A DNA stretch of 64,000 nt from Chaunax sp. Z400 (Eukaryota > Chordata > Actinopteri > Lophiiformes > Chaunacidae). Below the pieces are notes generated by a model, which saw only the letters and a program-made list of their open reading frames with translations, did no database searches and had not been told where the DNA came from. Shown here piece after piece: positions 56,655-64,000 of the stretch (positions are counted from its first letter, which is position 1; every line of letters begins with the position of its first letter). The stretch spans positions 1,904,001-1,968,000 of the forward strand of contig CM075184.1 of the NCBI GenBank assembly GCA_037577475.1, written 5' to 3'. The translations under genes were made by a program, and so were the position numbers.

Positions 56655-58306
56655 TGTCAATTAAGTTGAGAATCTCTCCCTGCTAAAAAGCCTGTTTTAA
56701 CCAGCGTACAGAGCACACAGAAAGGCCCACAGAGAAAAGGGTGAGAATTAGTATGAATAATTAGCATTAATACAATAATAGCTAATGAGGAATGTTATGA
56801 GTAGAAAATTCCCTTCCATATAATCAGAAGTAACACAAGCACAAACATAAGTAAAGCAAAACAGAGCAAGAATGAAGTATAAAACATAAGCTGATAAAGT
56901 AAAGACCGATTAATAAAAAAGACATGATGAAAGAAGAATCAGATAATAGCCTTTTAATGAAGAGTTTTAATCAAGAAATGTGTTGAAGTGTTAACATGAT
57001 TGATTGTTTTGAAGTGTTTTAATGATAACATGATTGATTGAATGAATATGTATCACATGTGTAATGATTGTTTTACAGGCTCTTTCAGTAATGACTGTTG
57101 AATGCTCTGTTCATGTGTAAGAAAGAGATCAACTGTTGATTCATGCACTGCCTGTATTCAGTTAAATGCAGATATTGAAATGGTATCACAAATGAGAAGT
57201 GTTAAAATTATGATTTTGGTGATTAATCTACAGATACAAAAATGACCAGCCAACTTCGTATCCAGAGGATCAGAGCTGGGGATGACCACACCCAAGTTCT
57301 GCATCTCCGGACTTTCCAAGCAAAGACGACAGAGTTTGTGAACTTATCTTATTCAATCAAAGATGAAGCTATCTCAAGACAAGAAAATATCTCAACAGTG
57401 CTCAGAAGACTGTGACCATGGTGAAGCGACCAGCCCAAGTAGTTGAAAATGGATCAGACCATTTGTCGGAGGTTTCCTAGCTCACAGCTGCCATTCAGGG
57501 ACTGAGAAGGCTCGAAGGATTTTTGTGGACTTTGTCCAAAGTCACAGTGTTTTCTCAAGAATTTCTAGTCCTGGCAGGCATAAAAGAGAAGACGAGTAGG
57601 CCACTCAACCATCTCTCTCTGGCTCTCAATTTTCCAACCACCCAAATCTGCTTGGGCTCAGCTCCACAAGATCAGGTTGTTGACTTCAGAATTCGTTCTC
57701 TAGTGATATAATCATTTTTGATTATTGATACTGATTACATGCCTAAATCTCTGATTCATTTTATTATCATTTACTATTTTGTGTTGATGTATTATATCAT
57801 TTTTGAATTCATTGAGCTGTAGCCTGCCCTTGCTTAATTATTTGCAAAATAAAGCATTCATATTAAGTTAAAGTGAAGTTGTGGACATTAGACTTTTTGC
57901 ATTGACAGTAATTTAATAAGGTCTGTTGTATGATAACATCACACATGTTCTGAAAGGTTACTCTAGCCTAACGAAATTAACTTATCCTTGGGGCCTGTTT
58001 TCCAAGCCACTAAAAATAAACCTAGCAATTTACCAAGTGCACTGATCATTAAGAGGAGAGCTGCCATTAACGGGCACCACTGACATAGTATCTAGTTCAG
58101 GGACTATTCAACTAGGTGCTGTATCAGAGTAAGCAGGGTAGACGTCTGGACGTAGGCAGTGAGAAGCTGGGCGAATCTCCTTGACACCAGCTTAAACAGT
58201 CCTCCATAACACTGATAGGGTAATACCCCAGGGTTAGAGGATCGGACCTGTGAGACTTAGAGCTGGACCAGTACCACCTGAGAAGCGGTAATTCGGGGAT
58301 CTAACA
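56655..58306 (+). repeat. Provirus 3' LTR (1652 bp)
   Basis: It starts TGTCAATTAAGTTGAGAATC and ends GGGGATCTAACA. It matches the 5' LTR apart from scattered changes and a 164-bp block (57085-57248) that differs from the 161-bp block of the 5' LTR. CATAAAAG is at 57579 and AATAAA at 57848-57853. Confidence 0.9.
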
Positions 58307-58370
58307 GTCTTTATAATACATCTCTACGAGCAGGTTTAGTTCTATATAATACGTCTCTATGAGCAGGTTT
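58307..58370. repeat. Right remainder of the 33-bp minisatellite, with target duplication
   Basis: GTCT (58307-58310) is the right target duplication. Two further units of the 33-bp repeat follow (TTATAATACATCTCTACGAG, then CTATATAATACGTCTCTATG), after which the array ends. Confidence 0.9.
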
Positions 58371-61300
58371 ATTTGCATTGCTATCATTCCCAAACAGCTC
58401 CTCTGTGCCTTTGACCACAATAAGAGACATATTTTTGCAGACAATCACATATGTCAACACCTCCTGAGCCAGATTTCCTCGAGAGATCCTCATCAATTCT
58501 CGCTAAACTACAGTTTAGTCCCTTGCATGATATACAGTGTGTTAATTTGTTGGAGAAAATGCAGCGAGAGCAGCGAGAAGCTCCTGATTAAATGCAGAAA
58601 ATAAATAACCTAAAACAAAACAGAGGAATGAAGGAGCTCCCTGGGCTCACTCAGTCATGTCAGAATAAAATGACTCCTGTCAGCACGTCAGTGTCGACAC
58701 TTCAGATACATCCCTGGAGCTGCTGCATTAAACTTCACCACATTATTTAAAATAGGCCCACACTACAGTAGCTGTGTAGTACTCTCACAAACAGAGGCTC
58801 TGTGATGAAGAGGCTGCAGGATTAGCTGAATTATTCCAGGTTCCCTCAGGGAAATCAGCAGCCGAGCTCAAACACAACTTCAGGATCTGCGAGCTATTCA
58901 CATCAGACATGATGGAGCGCTTCGCCTGATTCCACATGACTCTCATTGTTGTTGTAATTCTCTGAGTGCATCACTATTCTCTGAGTCTTACTGTGTCTGA
59001 CTGCTGCAGGCTGCTGATGAACGCCAGCTGCAGGCTTCAATCTGTTCATTCTCCTAGTCTGTGGAACGATGATGATGATGATGATGATGGCATGTTGTAA
59101 TGGTGCACCAGTCTGAGGTTGATGGTTTAAAGATGTTTCGATTTGTCTCCAGATGTCCTCAGATGACTTGAGGATAACGAGGAGATAATGTGACTTATTG
59201 ACCGTGAGACGAGATGACGGCTCTTCGTGGGGACATTTCTGCTCGTTGTCATGGAGAGGAGACCAAGGACCCGGGAAGGTCGTCGTCTAAATCGGTGGTC
59301 ATGTCTCTGTCTCTCTCCCCCTCTCTCTCTATGCTTCCCCCCTCCCCCTCTCTGTCTCTCTCCCTCTCTCTGTCTCTGTCTCTCTCTCTCTCTCTCTCCC
59401 TCCCTCTCTCCCCCTCTCTGTCTCTCTACCTCTCTCTGTCTCTTTCTCTCTCCCTCTCGCTCCCTCCCACACACAAACAGAAAGCTGGGCCCGTATTGTA
59501 GGTGATGAAATGATTACCATGATGGTCTCAGAAGGTTTATCTGACCTTCATGAATGCTTCCTGCTTCACTTCAGATGTCTGGTTGATCAGTACTCGGCTC
59601 TGCTGCATCAGTTGGGGATGCAATGCCTTGCTCAAGGGCACTGTGACAGACCCAGAGCTACAAAGGAGTTAATCATTGATAAAATGATTGGAAATCTTCA
59701 TCTGGGAACTTAGGTGCTCTCATGTAGTCTGATCAGATTCACCTTTACATTGTTTGACTGCCACACATCCGGCGTAAAACCTGTCCCAGATCCAGAATGC
59801 AGATGGAAAACAAACAATCATCAGTCATCGCAGACTCTCCAAAGGCTGCATTCACATATCCAGGCTGAGGCGACTCACCTCTGACTTTTTAAGGCCTGTG
59901 TGAACACACACATTTGATCTTTTCAAATCAGATGCGAGTCTCTTACGTCCTAGATTGGATACATGTATGATTCGTAGTCATGCGACATCAATGTGAATGG
60001 TCGGGTCAGAATGTGTACATCATCAGCAGCACCAGCCTGATACTGGGCCAAAAACTCTCCAGTGCTGTGTCCCACTGCTTATCATCATATTCAAAGCAGC
60101 ACAGCTGCAGCACAGCTGCAGCTCAGCTGTTTGATTTCATCACCTGCAGAAGGTGATTCCACAGATGCTTCGTTTACACTGGGCCTCTGCTGCAGGGTGA
60201 ACAGACTGGATATTGATCGCTGAGAGCCGGTAATTAGACCCCATTCAGAGTTATGAGGTAACACTAAATGTCAGAGAAAAAGTCAAACCTTCTGGGCCTT
60301 GATTAGAGGCGAGGCTGAGGGGTCAGGCAGGAGTCAACCATTATGCTTCTCTGCTGAGTCAGGAAAGGCCAGCGCTGGAATATTTAGCACCATTTCTCCT
60401 GAGGCAGCACAGAACTCTAATCTGTGAGTTCACAGTGAACCACAGAGGCAAATATAAGCAGATAAAAGACTGAGTTGACAACAAAAGAGGAATGAGTCTC
60501 GTAGATATCACAGATGGCAACTTAATTGGTCTCTAAGAAGTAAAATGAGGATGATGTAAAGGCTTGTATGGTCCCATTTATTTTTCTTCAGGAAGCCCCA
60601 CATCAGGAAAAACATGATGGAAACAGATGGAATGCTCCAGAAACAACAAAAGGCAACTCTTTTCCTTTTGATGGTACAAAAATGTTTCTTTCCAAAGCAT
60701 GTCACCTCATTATGGTGAAGAGAAAAGCAATCTGAATGAGACGTATTACCCAGGGTGCACCACTCTCAACCACTCGGCCACAAGTATGTGACAAGAAGAA
60801 TCCTGCTAACTGCATGAATAGAGCTGGAAATGAAAGAGTCTCAACTAAAAGCATTCTCATAGAAGGAATAACACCTGACAAGGTGCCCATTATGAGGAAT
60901 TGAATGGATCCCTCTGTGGGCATTACCCCTCTAGTACCAGGGTCACTTACCAAAGACAGAATGAACATCATTCATTTATACTTTCATGCCTTTTTCAAAC
61001 AAAAGAGCCACAGCTCTGTTTCCCTGGTAACACCTGCTCCAGAAATAGGATAAACCTATCAGCCACAAAGCTAACGTGTTAGCAAGATTCAAAGTAACAC
61101 AGTAAACATATAGACGATGTAGCTGTCCAGCAATGTCATTGTCCAAAATCAATACCAATGACAGAACTTCCAGAGAGAAGCTTGTGATGAGAGGAGACTG
61201 TGGCAGAGGAGAGGCTGACCTACGACCAAAGGTCTCTGCAGAGGTTCCATCTTCAGGAATAAGGAACAAAGTAAAGGAGCTTTGGAGGAGGTCAAAGCTT

Positions 61301-64000
61301 AAAATTACAATCAAATCACAGAATGCATGTATGAGACTGAGTTAACAGATATGTTCCCTCTACGCCCACAGAGAGCACAGAGATGTTCCACAGTACAGCA
61401 GCTTCAGCAACTGTTTGAAACAATTCAGTTGAAGAATCAGGATTTTATTCTAAGACATGAGCAAACTCATAAAGGTTCTCTGCTCAGTGTAGATGTCTGA
61501 TTTAAAATCATGTGAGCTGTAGGGATGAGCCAGTCGGTCCGTCACTTTTGTCCAAACTGAAGCATCCATCTTCCTCTTCCTCTTATCCAGGGCCAGATCA
61601 CAGCTGAAGAAGGCTAGCAGGGTTTTCCGGACGTCCTTCTCCCCAGCAACATTTTCCAGGTCCTCCTGTGGGATTCGGAGACGTTCCCAGGCTAGATGAA
61701 ATATGGGATCCCTCCAGCCACTTCTGCATCCACCTCCAGTTGGACGTAACTAACATCCAAAGAGAGGCACCCAGGAGGCATCCCAACTAGACGTCCAAAA
61801 ACAACTCACCTGGCTCCTTCCAGCTCAGCTCCTTCCTGGATCCAGGACAACGGTTGATTATGTCAACTGACATTTCATAGATTGACATGTTGTACATTCA
61901 TGTTCCCCTCAGGACGAATTCTAATACCTTTTCACCCAGCAGTTTTAACTGGTCCAATTCTTTGGTTTGGCAGAAGAAATGACACCCCACCAGTTTCACC
62001 TGTATGTTTGTGTTTAATGTTAATTAGCAAATGGTAGCATGCAAACATGCTAAACTGTGAACATGTACCTGCACAGTACAACCTCACAGAGCCACTAACA
62101 TGGCTGTAGACTCAGTGTTCTTACCCTGAGGTGTCTTTATACGTCTCCATCCATCTGTGTGTCGGTTAGTTTCTTTGGACGACGACACAAAAACTACCTG
62201 ATGGATTTCCATGAAACCTGGTGGAGGGATGGGACATAGGCCAACACCATCTGGTGTTGATCCAGAAGGACTGAGGATTTTTATTAACTTTCCTTAACAT
62301 TTTAGACATGTTCCCTTATTATGTAAAAAACTATTGAACTAATTTCCATAAAACTTTGAGGTGGGGTCAGGAAAGCTAAAGGGATGTGTAGGATTGTTCA
62401 GCCTTGGTGGATTTATGTGCTCTACTGGTACAAGGATGGTACAAGGAGTACCATCCTTGTTTCTAATATATTCACGGTCATCAGTATGGATGATACGGAA
62501 TGATAATGTGAGCAGTTCAACAAACTCCAACCTGGTGCAGTCTGTTTGTTCCTGACAGTTATGGACAGCAATAAATCAACATTCTATTTTTCATACTTTT
62601 GTCCATTATAAACAGCAGTGATAATAATACTGTAGACTCACAGTTAATAGCAGAGGTTTGTGAACAGGGTGACATCAGTGAAAAGTCTCCTCAGGAGATT
62701 GAGATCTTGTTCAACGTGCAGTAGACCAGAGAGTAAAACGTCTCTAAAGAGGAGGAGAGGACTTTTAAAGTGACCATTGTTGTGTTTGATGGACAGCTGA
62801 GATGAAGAACAGACGTTATAGTCATTAATGCTTCTTTTAAAGTTATTTTACAGCATCACCGGATCATCCGCTCCTGAATTATTTAACAGGCTATCAGTTA
62901 TACATTTTTCATTGGCCTTTGCTGAGTTGACTTATGGCCCATTCTGCCTCCATAAATCTAGCGTTGGACATTTTAATGACCTGTGTGCATCTGTCAAAGG
63001 TGCTGCTGCAGTGAAACGCAACATCAGACACCACCACCTTGGTTTTATAATGAAACACAGGCCTAAAATATGAGGAAAAATAAAATGTACAAATATTTTA
63101 TGATGCCCTAAAAGACCAAATGTGCAGGTATCAGAAAACAGTTAAAAGGTGGAGAGATGCTTCTCCTTTCTTCAGGGCACTAATAAAGTTCTAAAGTTCT
63201 ACTTCTGCTGCAGTACTTTCACCACTGTATTATTTAATGGTGGGGGATTGAGACTGAACAGATATGTAGGACTGTTCAACTTGGAATCATCTGAAGATGA
63301 CATGGCCCAGAACCTCTCATCATGGCAGCAGATGATTAAATGAAATAGAAGAACTGTTAACTCAGAGTATTTGTGCATAAAGCTAAATATTTTGGCATGA
63401 TTGAACGATCCACATATTTTAGTTTGCATTTTACTTGAATCCATCAGACAAAATTAGAATCACAGCGATCAGTTAAAGTAAATTATCCTTCATGTCGAAT
63501 TCTACTTTAAATTTAAGGATAAAATCATTTCCTCATCTTGTGACCAGGTTCTGCTGTCATATTCTGAGTTGTATTATTGGACATGAGCTGCTCTGGGGCC
63601 AGTTATGAGACAAGTATCAATCTTAAAAATCATTTTGAATAAGCTATGTTAGTTTATTGTCCTATTAGCAACCCTGCTGATGAGTTTGTTGATGGTCAGC
63701 TCAAAGAACTTCTGTGGCCAGGATTGCACCATATGTCTTTTTAAATATTTCAGATGATTCGTTTCCAATCATGCTGCACAACAGTTTTAAAGTTGATTTA
63801 AACTTGGTGAAATTAAGCAACAATGTGGACATGCTCGGGTAGGCTAAGTCAGGCTATGCTAGGAGAGGCAATGATCATATCAGGGCATTTAAAGATTCAA
63901 AGGCAGGGCCCGTTTACTTCCTTATTATAACATATTTCTTGTTGAAACAGCATTTACCATGGTTGGTTTAATCCTAATAATCCTGACTAAATATTCCACT
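58371..64000. other. Non-coding DNA with simple repeats and repeat remnants
   Basis: No gene is supported. A (GAT)n tract lies at 59067-59090. Repeat fragments of common fish type lie at about 61996-62130 (TAGCATGCAAACATGC, CAACCTCACAGAGCC, ACATGGCTGTAGACTC) and 62160-62310. Two minus-strand frames at 60702-60971 and 60976-61314 are hydrophobic but match nothing I know. Confidence 0.45.
59302..59465. repeat. CT-rich (TCTC)n low-complexity tract
   Basis: Imperfect (CT)n with CCC interruptions. The Ser-Leu and Arg-Glu repeat frames on the two strands are artefacts. Confidence 0.95.

Larger units (their letters stand above)
40851..58306 (+). mobile_element. Foamy-virus-like endogenous retrovirus (degenerate)
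   Basis: The provirus is about 14 kb plus a 3.4-kb LINE insertion. Evidence for a spumavirus-like origin: tRNA-Lys1,2-type primer binding site, 1.65-kb LTRs, 4-bp target duplication, Gag without zinc knuckles, Pol in a frame apart from Gag, an RT with DLANGFF and YIDD motifs, spumavirus-like RT-connection sequence, an env leader-like frame with an internal membrane segment, and an ORF just before the 3' LTR. Stops and frameshifts are frequent in gag, pol and env, so it is an old, defective copy. Its extra coding region between integrase and the env-leader-like frame is unusual. Epsilon- or other class III retroviruses are the main alternatives. Confidence 0.78.

Noticed and set aside
62339..63444. 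Short frames near the right end
   Set aside because: All are under 85 residues, lack domains and overlap repeat remnants.

Overview
This is a stretch of teleost fish genomic DNA, probably from a percomorph. It holds L1, L2 and CR1-type LINEs, fish-type endogenous retroviruses, a tRNA-derived SINE, long (TG)n tracts and GCTAGC/TTAGC-rich non-coding DNA. I see no host gene, exon or structural RNA gene that I can defend. Nearly everything that looks coding belongs to mobile elements, and the rest is non-coding DNA and tandem repeats.

Layout. 1-9.7 kb: non-coding DNA with a CR1-type LINE fragment (640-1275), a (TG)n tract and a 24-bp minisatellite (3.4-4.5 kb). 9.7-11.9 kb: a 5'-truncated L1 with a clear 12-bp target duplication and a deleted reverse-transcriptase core. 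14.4-19.1 kb: an L2 LINE split by part of a minus-strand LTR retroelement, whose LTR recurs at 20.7-21.7 kb. 21.9-31.6 kb: a young LTR element (ERV-A) with a TAAA target duplication and about 99% identical LTRs. It carries gag-protease and an env remnant but no polymerase. 31.6-34.5 kb: a decayed relative (ERV-B) of the same odd design. 35.0 kb: a SINE. 37.1-40.85 kb: a 33-bp minisatellite of about 110 units, with one tiny hairpin transposon in it.

The highlight is 40,851-58,306, a nearly full-length but heavily mutated provirus that looks like an endogenous foamy virus (spumavirus-like). It has two 1.65-kb LTRs, a perfect 4-bp GTCT target duplication inside the 33-bp minisatellite, a tRNA-Lys1,2-type primer binding site, a Gag without visible zinc knuckles, and a Pol with protease, RT, RNase H and integrase remnants whose layout fits spumaviruses. 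It also has a membrane-anchored env-leader-like frame and a 3' ORF before the polypurine tract. About 2.5 kb of unassigned, once-coding sequence lies between integrase and the env-leader-like frame. A 3.4-kb CR1-type LINE landed in that region in the opposite orientation, leaving a CTATGT duplication; its own ORF has a single internal stop.

Nesting gives relative ages: minisatellite, then foamy-like provirus, then LINE; and ERV-B, then probably ERV-A. 58.4-64 kb is non-coding with simple repeats and dispersed-repeat fragments. Family assignments rest on reading motifs by eye; no database search was possible.
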